A stretch of 64,000 bases of DNA from Rapana venosa (GCA_028751875.1 CM054153.1:11481633-11545632), one strand, 5' to 3'. Counted from the first letter of the stretch, positions 1 to 10,848 are shown. Notes: generated by a model not told the origin, from the letters alone. Program-made: numbers and translations.

Positions 1-620
1 AATACCGTGTGTTATGTTTGTTGTCAGAGTTTGATTTTCATTGTTGAAAGAAACCTAAATTTTAAAAGAAAACACACACAAGTTAGGCCCCCAAAAATCC
101 AAAATGGAAAAAAAGGTTGGGGATGGAAATAAAGAGGGAAGTGGTGTAAAGGAAGAAAAAGAAGAAGAACAACAACAGCAATAACAACAACACTAACAAA
201 ATCAAGAAGAACAAAAAGGAAAATATCTATGTATGTGTTCAAAGCTGTCATATTTGCTTGTCCTTCAGTCTAAACTAACAATGATGAATACAGAAAGGCC
301 AGCTAGTTTTTTCTTTCTTGTTAAAGACATTTTACAGTGAAATGATAAACAAAGACAAGAGCTTTTTTTCAGGGTGGACACACAAGATCACATTGACAGA
401 ACTACTGAGGGAAAAAACCAGAGAGACAGAAAAGAATAGGAACGCAGAAAATACAAAAAGACAGATGACAGGTAGTCAGACAGACATACAGACAGACAAG
501 CAACTGAAAACAAAATCAAGAAAAGAAAATGATAAACAGATCGACAGACGGACAGACAGACAGACAAAATGTCCTCAAAGACAGTTTAAAAAAAATGATG
601 GAGTAACTGATGGGTAGGGT
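1..620. other. A-rich non-coding sequence
   Basis: AT-rich sequence with short A-runs and, from about 478 to 572, a degenerate CAGA-type tetranucleotide run. A 99-codon open frame at 318-617 is only Lys/Thr/Asp-rich low-complexity sequence and matches no family I recognise. No gene is visible. Confidence 0.6.
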
Positions 621-639
621 GAGGGGACATGCAGAGGAC

Positions 640-1112
640 AAATAAAATTGGATGAAGAAGGACAGCAAGAATGGTACAAAGGAAACGAAAAAAACAGAAA
701 CAAAGACAGAAAAGAAAGAGAAAAAATGAAAGAATCAGAAAGACAAAACAAATAAAGAAAGACACACAGAAAAAAAGATAGATAGAAAGACAAGAAGAAA
801 GAAAGAAAAAAAAGAAGGAAAAAAGAATAAGAAAAACAGAAAGAAAGAAAGAAACAAACAAGGCAACGAACAAAGTCAAAAAGACAGAAAGAATAAAAGG
901 CATCAGAAAGAAAGTTAGAAAGAAAGTAAAGACAGATTGAAGGAGGAAATAGAAAGACAGAGAGACAGACGGAAACGAAAAAATGAAAGAAAAATGGTAA
1001 TAAAGAACAAGAATAAACAGAGCGAGAACTAGCGAAAGCCAAAGAATAATAGAAGCAGGCATAACAGAAAGAAAAGAGAAGAAGAAGAAGAAGAAGAAGA
1101 AGATGAAGAAGA
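640..1112. repeat. Degenerate polypurine (GAAA)n tract
   Basis: The plus strand is almost pure A and G, built from imperfect GAAA, AGAA and GACAG units, ending in a clean (GAA)n run near 1078-1112. The minus strand is therefore Phe/Leu/Ser-rich polypyrimidine and stays open for up to 244 codons without resembling a protein. Such tracts can form triplex DNA, which is an inference. Confidence 0.85.
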
Positions 1113-1152
1113 AGGAAAGATACAACAATCAAATTCTGAAAGCTTTTACGTG

Positions 1153-1156
<4 letters not shown>

Positions 1157-1185
<29 letters not shown>

Positions 1186-1229
1186 ACACACGCCTACACA
1201 CACCCTCTCCACGCACACACACACCACAC

Positions 1230-1264
<35 letters not shown>

Positions 1265-1328
1265 CTCCCCCCTCCACACACACGCGCACACACACACGCA
1301 CACACACACACACGCGCGCGCGCGCGCA
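1157..1328. repeat. Compound (CA)n-(CT)n-(CA/CG)n microsatellite
   Basis: A (CA)n run is followed by (CT)n near 1232-1261, then CA/GC units ending in a pure CG run at 1314-1328. The alternating CG/CA end is a typical potential Z-DNA sequence. Confidence 0.95.
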
Positions 1329-1504
1329 ATCCATCAACACTTTCAAATTCAAAGCAAACACGCATTGCAGATGCATAAGCTTCAGGCGCTGGCTTTGCAT
1401 GATGCGAAAATAACTCGCCATTGTATGGCAGACATCTTGAGGCAACCTGCAAAGCTGCTCTTCTTTAGTCACGCACGTCTTGGGGTCCCCTTTAGGGGGT
1501 ATTG

Positions 1505-1591
1505 CACACACACACACACACACACACAGAAAACATGTTTATATGGCGTGCTGATTTGTTTGCTGTTGTTGTTGTTGTTGTTGTTGTTGTT
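1505..1591. repeat. (CA)12 and (GTT)n microsatellites
   Basis: (CA)n lies at about 1505-1528 and an almost perfect (GTT)n run at 1563-1591. The bases between them, and 1330-1500, show no recognisable feature. Confidence 0.9.
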
Positions 1592-1723
1592 TTGGGGTTT
1601 GTGATTGTTTGTCAACTAGTGGTGGACGAGGTCTTTCTAAGCTTGTGTCGTCATGTGTGTTCTGAATTAGATTGTCCAAATGCGTTTTCTGGCACTGAAA
1701 ATGTTTTTGTTGTATTTGGTCTT

Positions 1724-1784
1724 ATTTCTCTGTCTGTCTTTCTGTCTGTCTGTCTCTGTCTGTCTGTCTGTCTCTCTCTCTCTG

Positions 1785-1815
<31 letters not shown>

Positions 1816-1833
1816 GTCTCTCTCTCTCTCTTC
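1724..1833. repeat. (TCTG)n/(TC)n microsatellite
   Basis: Pyrimidine run of TCTG units grading into TC units. It directly precedes a SINE-B copy. Confidence 0.9.
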
Positions 1834-1842
1834 TCCTACACA

Positions 1843-2000
1843 GTTAAAACCCAGTTCCGCTTCTCGGAAGAGTAAGCCATTGTGTGCCGGTGGGAACGGA
1901 TGACAAGTTTACAAAACCGCATACACATGGGGACTGGATGTAAAAAGGCACATGAATGCTTATTCCACTATCCTCGAAATCAAAGAATAGAATAAAAATA
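1843..2000 (+). mobile_element. SINE-B copy 1, 5'-truncated
   Basis: Starts inside the family body at the AAAACCCAGTTCCGCTT motif and runs through the shared landmarks AGTAAGCCATTGTGTGCCGG, GGGGACTGGATG and TTATTCCACTATCCTCGAAA to an A-rich end. It has no tRNA head, so it is a 5'-truncated copy. The same body recurs at ten other places in this window. Confidence 0.85.
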
Positions 2001-2236
2001 GAAAAAAATCACTCTCTCTCTTTTTGTCTCCATCTACCCATCCATCCATCCATCCATATCTCTCCATGCGTATGTCTATCAACCTATCTTTTAATATAAT
2101 TATTCAGGCATATATTCATTCTAGATATCCACTGATTTATTCATCAATCTTTCTTTTAAAATGTTGTTTACCAGTTTACTAGCTTTTTGTTTGTTTGTTC
2201 ATTAGAAAAATACTGTAGTTTGTTTTACAGTAAAGG

Positions 2237-2525
2237 AAAAGGTGTCCCATAACCTGTAAGGTTGTAGGGAAGCTATGCGTCAGAGACCTCACTTCTCTAG
2301 GGCCAGCATATTGAGGGCGGCGCCCATTTCCTCTCCTTTGCTGCTTTACCTTCCCTGACCCTAAAGAGGGTAGGTACCTATTTACAGCTGGGTGAACTGG
2401 GGGAACTGTACTGAAGCCAAGGCGCGCAAACGGTCACTCATCCAACTTGGTAACCACGCTCGACGCTGCTTAACTTGGCTGGGGAAAAGTGAGTGCTCCG
2501 ACCACTGAGCTATCCCGTCCCCAGT
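2237..2525 (-). mobile_element. SINE-A copy 1 (tRNA/5S chimeric head), near full length
   Basis: Read on the minus strand, it starts with GGGATAGCTCAGTGG, a good tRNA box A. This is followed by AAGTTAAGCAGCGTCGAGC and TTGGATGAGTGACCG, which resemble box A and box C of the 5S rRNA internal promoter. The body then runs through GGCTTCAGTACAG and GGGTCAGGGAAGG to a TTATGGGACACCTTT end. Five other copies in the window confirm the unit. The 5S match is from memory of the metazoan 5S sequence. Confidence 0.85.
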
Positions 2526-2667
2526 ACTTTTTTTTACTGTTTTGCAGTACTTCTTGATTAATTAAAGTGTGCACTGGAAAACGGATGCCAGAGATTGTGG
2601 GGATTGTGAAAACAAGACCACCACCTTTCTAAAGCTTTTTTCGTGATTCACTTCTTTGATTACATCA

Positions 2668-2845
2668 TTGAAAGAGAGAGAGGTGGGGGAGGGAGGGAAA
2701 GAGGAAAGGAGAGAGAGAGAGAGAGGGAGAGAGAGGAGGGGGGGGGGAGAGGAGGAGAGAGAGGGAGACAGACAGAAAGACACAAAAACACGCACACGGA
2801 CATATACACAGGAGAGAGAGACAGAGACAGAGACAGACAAATGAC
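2668..2845. repeat. (GA)n purine tract with CAGA end
   Basis: Interrupted GA/GGGA units pass into ACAGAGACAG units. Both strands are open for about 90 codons purely through composition. Confidence 0.9.
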
Positions 2846-3109
2846 CAGACAGATAAAGAGGGGTTGTGGTTGTGGGAATGCGTACATCAGATTGAAATAG
2901 TACAGTGGTGCCGAGGTCAAATTGACAGCTGAGATAACCATCAATGAATGCTCAATGAATGTTCAATCCTCCCTTAAGTCGGGTAGTGTTTACGTCACCT
3001 ACAATACCCACATCCTCCCCTTCCTCTGCCTGGAAACGATCTCTGCACCCCCCCCCCCCCCTTCATTAGCCGTCCACAAATATAACTATTAACAGTTAGC
3101 AAATTTATA
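2846..3109. other. Low-copy spacer with C-run
   Basis: Contains a C-run at about 3047-3061. The motif TGTTCAATCCT followed by a degenerate CCC...GGGT and GTCACC at 2960-3000 recurs loosely at 7088-7125. No gene is seen. Confidence 0.5.
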
Positions 3110-3628
3110 CTCACACACACACACACATACACACGCGCGCGCGTGCACGCGCAACATGCTTATGTAGGGTAGTGGAAATGAAGGTAGCTGTTGAAAAGTA
3201 AAGACGAGTATGAGGGGAACATTTCAGGTCGAACACCTCTCTCTCTCTCTTTATCTCCCTCTCTCTCTCTCCCTCTCACCACACACACACACATACACAC
3301 GTACACGCGCGCGCGTGCACGCGCAATATGCTTATGTAGGGTGGTGGAGATGAAGGTAGCTGTTGAAAGAGTAAAGACGAGTATGAGAGGAACATTTCAG
3401 GTCGAACACCTCTCTCTCTCTCTATCTCCCTCTCTCTCTCTCCTCCCACACACACACACACACACACACATACACACGTACACGCACGCGCGTGCACGCG
3501 CACCATGCATATGTAGGGTGGTGGAGATGAAGGTAGCTGTTGAAAAGTAAAGACGAGTATGAGGGGAACATTTCAGGTCGAACACCTCTCTCTCTCTCTC
3601 TTTATCTCCCTCTCTCTCTCTCCCTCAC

Positions 3629-3683
<55 letters not shown>

Positions 3684-3810
3684 ACGTACACGCACGCGCG
3701 TGCACGCGAAACATGCTTATGTAGAGTGGTGGAGATGAAGGTAGCTGTTGAAAAGTAAAGACGAATATGAGGGGAACATCTCAGGTCGAAGAAAACACCT
3801 CTCTCTTTCC
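3110..3810. repeat. Composite tandem array, four units of 173-208 bp
   Basis: Each unit has four parts: a (CA)n run, a CG-rich GCGCGTGCACGCG palindromic segment, a conserved ~84-bp core starting ATGCTTATGTAG and ending TCGAACACCTC, and a (CT)n run. Cores begin near 3155, 3328, 3505 and 3713, giving spacings of 173, 177 and 208 bp. The cores differ by only a few bases. Most length variation lies in the CA run, which is longest before core 4. Confidence 0.9.
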
Positions 3811-3861
3811 TTCCCTCCCTGTCTCCCCCGCCTCTCTCTCTCTCTCTCTCTCCTCTCTTCT

Positions 3862-3901
<40 letters not shown>

Positions 3902-4025
3902 TCCCTCTCTCTCTCCCCCTCCCACTACTCCCACTGCTGTCCTCACTTTCTTCACCACCACCACCTCTACCCACCACAACCCCACACCCCACACACACCA
4001 CCCCCATTCCACCGCAACCCCAACT
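3811..4025. repeat. Polypyrimidine (CT)n/(CCA)n tract
   Basis: (TC)n runs interrupted by CCC, ending in CCACC and ACCCC units. No coding signal is present. Confidence 0.85.
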
Positions 4026-4203
4026 TCTTTTATTGATGATGAAGATTAATATATCGTCTTTGACCAGACAACCTGACAGCGGAGAGTCTTTAGATCCGGA
4101 GAACATCCCCATGTTCTAAGCCTCCCGGCTTGCGCATAATTCCTACACTTTTCAATAAAATGCAAATAAATAAAAACTTGTCATACAATCAGGCTGACAT
4201 GAT

Positions 4204-4230
4204 CACAGAGAGAGAGAGAGAGATGAGAGA

Positions 4231-4267
<37 letters not shown>

Positions 4268-4355
4268 AGAAAGACTGAAAGGAGGATGAGGCGTAGAAGG
4301 GAATTCTAGAGAGAGAGAGAGAGAGATAGAAGAGAGTGAGAGAGATGAGAGAGAG

Positions 4356-4413
<58 letters not shown>

Positions 4414-4484
4414 CGGTGAAAGGAGAGATGGGGGCGTAGAAGGGAATTCTAAAAGAGAGAGAGAGAGGAGAGAGAGAGAGAGAA

Positions 4485-4527
<43 letters not shown>

Positions 4528-4555
4528 AGAGAGGAGTGAAGGAGAGAGGAGAGGA

Positions 4556-4642
<87 letters not shown>

Positions 4643-4655
4643 AGAAAAGAAAAAC
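4204..4655. repeat. Long (GA)n tract with internal duplication
   Basis: About 450 bp of GA units. The non-repetitive segment GCGTAGAAGGGAATTCTA occurs twice, near 4292 and 4434, so a block of about 143 bp has been duplicated inside the microsatellite. A further (CA)n run lies at 4751-4779. Confidence 0.9.
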
Positions 4656-4746
4656 ACTGCAGAAAGGCAGAGAAAGAAGACAGATTGAATTTGGGAGAAC
4701 TGGATTGGGATTGAAAGTGGGGGTTGTGAAGGATGGAAAAATAGAC

Positions 4747-4781
<35 letters not shown>

Positions 4782-4794
4782 TCAGTTTATGTTG

Positions 4795-5115
4795 TCGTGT
4801 GTTCCCCAGCTTAGCACTCTAGGGGTCACCCAGAATGTGCACTCTGACTCACTCATCCCACCTAGGAATCACTGCGAAATTGAAATTGCATACTGAATGA
4901 GAAGTGTGCATGCATGATTGTTTTTTTAATAGGTCGCCGTATAGGTAGCCATACTCCGACTTCAGAGGGTTTTTTTTCTCCTTTAGAGGGGAGTATTGGT
5001 TAATATGTTGAGAGCTTCATGGCTGAAGGCAATCTCAACACAACACTTTACAACATAACAACATTTCAGTGTAGTCCTTGGCCATTAGCTGACATCAATA
5101 ACTGACATAGCTTTT
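4795..5115 (-). repeat. Repeat E copy 1
   Basis: Contains GGGTCACCCAGAATG, ACTCATCCCACCTAGGAATC, the module GGTAGCCATACTCCGACTTC and a long segment ending near GCTGACATCAATAACTGACA. Much of this recurs at 9395-9830, and the first part at 60475-60562. The TCCGACTTC module also occurs inverted in SINE-C at 12306. Orientation is assigned arbitrarily from the SINE-C module. Confidence 0.6.
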
Positions 5116-5148
5116 GGCCTAGGCCATAGAGAGATTCAGACAGGCAGA

Positions 5149-5150
5149 GA

Positions 5151-5182
<32 letters not shown>

Positions 5183-5207
5183 AGAGAGAGAGAGAGAGAG
5201 AGAAGAG

Positions 5208-5247
<40 letters not shown>

Positions 5248-5351
5248 CGCTAAAAACTGAAACAAGGAGACAAAGACAAGGAATCAGAAAATGCTCTCAT
5301 CCATCCATCCATCCATCCATCTATCCATCAATACAAACATACATACATACA

Positions 5352-5383
<32 letters not shown>

Positions 5384-5447
5384 CACACACATACACGCAT
5401 ACATGCATACATACATCCATACATCCATACATACATCCAAACCAATC
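5149..5447. repeat. (GA)n then (CATC)n/(CATA)n
   Basis: GA units at about 5149-5247, CATC units near 5300-5330 and CATA units at 5338-5447. They directly precede a SINE-D copy. Confidence 0.9.
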
Positions 5448-5458
5448 ATGTAGTCTAG

Positions 5459-5850
5459 ATGGATCGGTGGCCTAGAGGTAACGCGCCTGTCTAGAAAGCG
5501 AAAAGTGCGGGTCGGAAGTGTGCGGTGGTTCGAATCCCGTTTGGGCCCGAAACTTTCCCCCCATCCATTAGACCATGAGTGGTGGTCTGGGCGCTAGTCT
5601 ATCGGATGAGACGACAAACCGAGGTCCCGTGTGTTACACAAAATTATTGAGCGCACGTAAAAGAGCCCACGGCAACAAGAGAGTTGTCCCTGGCAAAATT
5701 CTTAGAAAAAAAGTCACTCTGATAGGGAAACAAATACAGTTGCAGACAACAAAAGGTGGCGCTGCTCTTGTGGCGACGCGCTCTCCCCGGGGAGAGCAGC
5801 CCGAATTTCACGCAGAGAAATCTCGTGACTTATAGTGGTATAAATGTGGG
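5459..5850 (+). mobile_element. SINE-D copy 1, lacking the LINE tail
   Basis: tRNA-like head with box A TGGCCTAGAGG and a perfect box B GGTTCGAATCC. The central domain contains TCGGATGAGACGACAAACCG, then CCCACGGCAAC, GAGTTGTCCC and TGGCAAAATTC. From memory, these resemble the Nin-DC/V-SINE central domain. A GC-rich CTCCCCGGGGAGAG palindrome follows. The copy matches 63084-63577 closely but stops at the GTGGTATAAATG segment, so the L2-type tail is missing. Confidence 0.88.
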
Positions 5851-6151
5851 TGGGTTTTTTTAATGTATAGCACGGCTGACAAGACCACAGAAAACATGTC
5901 GAGGTTGTTGCATCGAAACATTTCTTCAATCTCAGATAAAAGCTGTGCACACTATACAGCCTGCACATTATAACACAATATAAAACTAACTCTACTGTCG
6001 TTCCTTTTCAACGCCCTGGCCAACCATAAGGGTCAACCCAGGACGGTCACAACGTTGTGGGAAAACCCACATAAACGACACATTAATGCTTGTGCCTAAT
6101 ATCCTGGACATCTCGATAATTCAGAAGCGCGCGTGCGCGCAAACACAACTA
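5851..6151. other. Low-copy spacer
   Basis: No repeat or gene recognised. Confidence 0.5.
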
Positions 6152-6311
6152 ACACACACACACACACACACAGAACATACCACACCACGGTGTGTTACAA
6201 CGGTGTGTGTGTGTGTTGTGTGTGTGTGTGTTGTGCGTGTGTGCGTGCGTGTGCGTGTCGTTGTGTGTGTGTGTGTGCGTGCGTGCGTACGTGCGTGCTT
6301 ACACGCGGCGC

Positions 6312-6378
<67 letters not shown>

Positions 6379-6422
6379 TGTTGTGTGTGTGTGTGTCTGT
6401 GTGTGTGGGTGTGTGTATGTGA
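6152..6422. repeat. Compound (CA)n/(TG)n/(GA)n microsatellite with inverted arms
   Basis: A (CA)n run at 6152-6172 is followed by long TG/CG-type runs from 6203, a (GA)n run at 6313-6346 and another (TG)n run to 6420. The CA and TG arms are self-complementary and could pair as a hairpin. Confidence 0.9.
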
Positions 6423-6479
6423 ATGGAGGAAAACAAGCGCAGATAACCACATTTCACTTTAGCGTTAATGTTTTTGTTT

Positions 6480-7147
6480 CGCTTTAGTTTAACAATACGA
6501 ATCCATCACAATCTCTTTGCGGTTTGTCCAAGTCAAAAACAAAACTCGCAACTTCCACCACAACATCTCCTTCGTTCATTCAGCTACGACAAAGTTCCAT
6601 AAACGGCATCCAATAGCCATTATCTCATCAAACCGCACTTTATCACTGGATATCAACCGAGCTTCTCCATTCTTTGCAATGTGACAGCCCTGATGAGGCC
6701 TGTATCGCCAGTGAAGCTATAAACATTTCAGAACAATCGTGAACTAACCCCATATCAATATTTCACGAATTAGCAACTCCTCGGTCTTCAAACACGTTCG
6801 GGGGAAAAAATGGATCAACGGTTTGATAAAATTTAGTCGTCTAAGTGAGGTTGGCGACATCAACACGTAAAAGACAAAGAATATCTTTTGAATTAATTAC
6901 TTAAACTTGTCTGAAGTTTTCGTATTATGTAAATCGTGTTTGCTAATGGATATCTCCCGGTATTACTGTTTACGTGCTTTGGGTTAGCACTTAATCTTTA
7001 AGAAATAAATCACCCCTTTTTTTGGTGGTGGAAGGGAGGGGGTGGAGGACCCCTCTCAAATTGTCTTTTCTTGTTTTGGCTAAAGCATGTTCAATCCTAC
7101 CCAAATTGGGTTAAAAGTAATGTCACCGGAAATAACCATATTTTTCT
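6480..7147. other. Low-copy AT-rich spacer
   Basis: No gene, tRNA or dispersed repeat is recognised. Stop codons are frequent in all frames. Confidence 0.5.
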
Positions 7148-8030
7148 CATATATATATATATATATATATTCACAATTGCCATAGTAAAACTATATATTA
7201 TATAATAAATATATATATTATTCACAATTGCCATAGTAAAACTATAGTATCTATGTATTCACAACTGCCACAGTAAAACTGTAGTATCTATGTAATCACA
7301 ACTGCCACAGTAAAACTGTAGTATCTATGTATTCACAACTGCCACAGTAAAACTGTAGTATCTATGTATTAACAACTGTCACAGTAAAACTGTAGTATCT
7401 ATGTATTCACAACTGCCACAGTAAAACTGTAGTATCTATGTATTCACAACTGCCACAGTAAAACTGTAGTATCTATGTATTCACAACTGCCACAGTAAAC
7501 CTGTAGTATCTATGTAATCACAACTGCCACAGTAAAACTGTAGTATCTATGTATTCACAACTGCCACAGTAAAACTGTAGTATCTATGTATTCACAACTG
7601 CCACAGTAAAACTGTAGTATCTATGTATTCACAACTACCACAGTAAAACTGTAGTATCTATATATCAACAACTGTCACAGTAAAACTGTAGTATCTATGT
7701 ATTCACAACTGCCACAGTAAAACTGTAGTATCTATGTATTCACAACTGCCACAGTAAAACTAGTATCTATGTAATCACAACTGCCACAGTAAAACCTGTA
7801 GTATCTATGTATTCACAACTGCCACAACTGCCACAGTAAAACTGTAGTATCTATGTATTCACAACTGTCACAGTAAAACTGTAGTATCTATGTATTCACA
7901 ACTGCCACAGTAAAACTGTAGTATCTATGTATTCACAACTGTCACAGTAAAACTAGTATCTATGTAATCACAACTGCCACAGTCAAACTGTAGTATCTGT
8001 GTAATAGATTCACAACTGCCAAAGTACATA
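7148..8030. repeat. 37-bp minisatellite, about 23 units
   Basis: Starts in an (AT)n run. The consensus unit is about 37 bp and contains TATCTATGTATTCACAACTG followed by CCACAGTAAAACTGTAG. Each unit holds the inverted repeat ACAGT-AAA-ACTGT. The first two units are diverged and mixed with TATA sequence. Later units are nearly identical, with recurring variants such as TGTCACAG for TGCCACAG, AATCAC for ATTCAC, and loss of the ACTGT arm. One unit near 7820 has a 10-bp internal duplication. Confidence 0.95.
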
Positions 8031-8620
8031 TCCAGAATATACGTACTGTCGTCTCACTGCACTTCGAGCCTTTTTTATGCACTGGGGAAGCACAGTCAAC
8101 AGTCCATATCAGAGGTCTTCTCTCAAAATCTTCGGCTCTCACTGCTAGAAATTGCTAGGATCACAAGCTTCAAAACTGCACGCAACAGCAATATCAGTAA
8201 AAGCAAATAACTGAAATTTCCCCACACAGTAAGCCCTTACAGAAAAACAACCCTTGAAAGCCCCTCAAACTTAACAAGTTTCATTAAACTGGACACGCCC
8301 AAAAGACCCAGAGAGACAGACCTTGCCAGCAACAAAGGCAGACAAGGACTTCGGCTAGCCCCATTAACCCTACTGCCCACGTGTTGGCTAGGTACGTGTA
8401 ATGTATGGGTTTTGTGTGCATTAATTTTTGCCAGAGGGGTCGTATACCCCTGTGAAAGTGTCTGTCACGGGCACGATTTTAACAGATTGGTTAAAATAAT
8501 TCGGGTTAGATTAGCATAGGTGTATTTAAAAAAAACAACAACCGTCCACTCGAATATTCGTGGGCGCCTGCTAACACGCACAGGGACACGAATGGATTCA
8601 TTTTGCTGCAATGTTGGTGT
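8031..8620. other. Low-copy spacer
   Basis: No convincing gene. A 60-codon minus-strand frame at 7960-8142 overlaps the minisatellite edge and has no family features. A short (TC)n run follows at 8625-8670. Confidence 0.5.
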
Positions 8621-8638
8621 CAACTCTCTCTCTCTCTG

Positions 8639-8671
<33 letters not shown>

Positions 8672-8883
8672 TCTGTGACTGTATCACAGCCTGGCCTAGT
8701 CACCCATCACACTCCCATTCAATCACAAGGCACACAACCTGACAAACACGAATCAAGAAAAAGATCAAAGACATTTTTTTTTAAATAAACTTTACTATCA
8801 CACATTTTTTAGGGACAACCATCATGTGACTCACAGGCACATACAAGCTTTGATCTGTTGTTTTTATTAGTGTAGGCCATTAT

Positions 8884-9160
8884 GTGGACAGAATAGCTCA
8901 GTGGTCGGAGCACTCGCTTTCCCCAGCCAAGGTTAAGCAGCATCGGGAGAGGCTCCATTTGCATGCCTTGGCTTCAGTACAGTTCCCAGTTCACCCAGCT
9001 GTACGTGGGAACCTGCCCTCTTTACGGTCAGGGAAGGTAAAGCAGCGAGGGAGAGGAGATGGGCGCCGCCCTCAATATGCTGGCCCCTAGAGTAGTGAGG
9101 TCTCTGACGCTTCGCTCCCCTACAACCATATAAGCTATGGGACACACTTACCTTTACTTT
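8884..9160 (+). mobile_element. SINE-A copy 2
   Basis: Starts GACAGAATAGCTCAGTGGTC (box A TAGCTCAGTGG). The 5S-like segment is damaged: AGGTTAAGCAGCATCGGGAG is present, but the TTGGATGGGTGACCG box C is missing because of a deletion. The body is intact from TTGGCTTCAGTACAG to CTATGGGACACA, ending CTTTACTTTAGG. Confidence 0.88.
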
Positions 9161-9394
9161 AGGCCATTGATACAGTTAAACTGTGCTCTAAGCTTATAAG
9201 TTTGAAACAGGAGTAAAAGATACAACATTGTTAATATCTCTGAACAAAATGTTTCTAAGAACGACACCATGAGAAAACCAGGATTGATTTTCTTTAAAAT
9301 TGCAAAATATGCTAATTTTACATCAAAACCTTACTTCGACAACTTTCACACCGACATCTCAATAATTCACAATGACAAAACTTATGTCGCTGTT

Positions 9395-9830
9395 ACTGTA
9401 GAACACTCCCCAACTGAACACCCCGGGAGCCACCCAGAATATGCGCTCATAGTGTACATATCATTTAGCACCATTGTGTGATCACAACATTTTTGTATGT
9501 ACGGATTGTAACCCACATGAACCTCTCTGTTTGTGAAATAATAAAGTGATTGAATTGAATTGACTTCAAGTACACACGGAATGAAAAAAAGCTTCTGTGT
9601 AGGGGCACTTTTCAAATACCTCTCTCTGAACTACAGCAAACCATACTACGACTTCAGAGGAATTTGTTTTCCTCCTTTAGTGGACAGTACACGTTGTGAT
9701 GCTAAGACCTTATCATGGCTGAAGACAACAAAATCTCAACATTGCATTGTCAAAGCATAACAAAACATTTTAAAGTAGGCCTTGCTCTTTGCTTACATCA
9801 ATAACGGACAACTCTTTCAGTCCCGGACCA
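9395..9830 (-). repeat. Repeat E copy 2
   Basis: Diverged copy of the 4795-5115 repeat. Shared landmarks are GCCACCCAGAATATG, ACCATACTACGACTTCAGAG, CCTCCTTTAGTGGACAGTA, ATGGCTGAAG and TTACATCAATAACGGACA. About 110 bp between the first and second landmarks have no counterpart in copy 1. Confidence 0.6.
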
Positions 9831-10260
9831 ACAAAGCAAATAATCCCCTTGGTTCTGAAAGTGCAAACTAAACCAAAATGCACCAGCCAAGCCTGCTTTA
9901 TGGGCCTTGCATTCAACACAAATGGGCCTGTCTTCATTCTGTACGATGGAAACAGCTTAGCCCATACCTAAAGACCTAAGTCCAGGCAAAAGCTTTCCAC
10001 AGGCTTGATCAAATACGGACCAAAACAACCATGCAAATACTGCCGAGTAGTCAGGATAAAAGATTGCTGAATAGCATGCCAGCTTTGCTGGGAGAAACTA
10101 CAAATATGACTAATTCGTTTCCCCGGACAACAACTGCAGTCGCCATGGCAGCAAACACCGTGCATACATACGGCCATTAAATAATCACAGGAATTCATTT
10201 TGTATCCAGCAGCTTTTGTCTCATTCACTTTGTGGTTGACCAGTAAACAAATAACGAAAC
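9831..10260. other. Low-copy spacer
   Basis: No recognisable gene or dispersed repeat. Confidence 0.5.
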
Positions 10261-10269
10261 AGTGTGCGC

Positions 10270-10379
10270 ACGCGCACGTGCGCGCGCAAACACACACACA
10301 CACACACACACAGAGAAACACGCACACACACACCACCACCACCACCTCAACAACATCAACAACAACACAACACATATCC

Positions 10380-10411
<32 letters not shown>

Positions 10412-10416
10412 ACACA

Positions 10417-10459
<43 letters not shown>

Positions 10460-10505
10460 ACATACACAAACACACATACACGCACACATACACACACCCA
10501 CACTT
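10270..10505. repeat. Compound (CG)(CA)n, (ACC)n, (CT)n, (CA)n array
   Basis: Starts with GCGCACGCGCACGTGCGCGC, then (CA)n, ACC/AAC trinucleotides, (CT)n at 10380-10401 and (CA)n to 10505. The Thr/His-rich plus-strand frames here are compositional. Confidence 0.92.
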
Positions 10506-10729
10506 TTCTCTTCTACCCCCGCCCCCACCCCCATTTTCATTCCAGAGAATCAGCTGAAGGTGGACACAATCTATAGACCTAGTGTGTACCCTGGTAATAG
10601 GCTGTTTGCTGAAGTTGCCCTACGTTCGTTACATTTCTGCTGCTTGTATAAACTTGGGGTGAAAGGATGAACAAGTCAGCAGAGAAAAGAAGAAAGAAAC
10701 AAAAGCTGACAGATTAACAGTAAAGCAGA

Positions 10730-10801
10730 GAGAGAGGGAGAGAAAGGGGGGGGGGGGGGGGGGAGGACAGACAGACAGACAGATAGACGGATAGATAGAC
10801 G

Positions 10802-10848
<47 letters not shown>

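Noticed and set aside
575..1309. A 244-codon minus-strand open frame rich in Phe, Leu, Ser and Cys
   Set aside because: It is the complement of a polypurine tract plus dinucleotide runs. Several frames are open together and no protein family is visible.
4181..4774. A 197-codon Ser/Leu-rich minus-strand frame
   Set aside because: Complement of (GA)n. All three minus-strand frames are open.
7148..8030. CRISPR-like array
   Set aside because: Units abut head to tail with no unique spacers, and the genome is eukaryotic.
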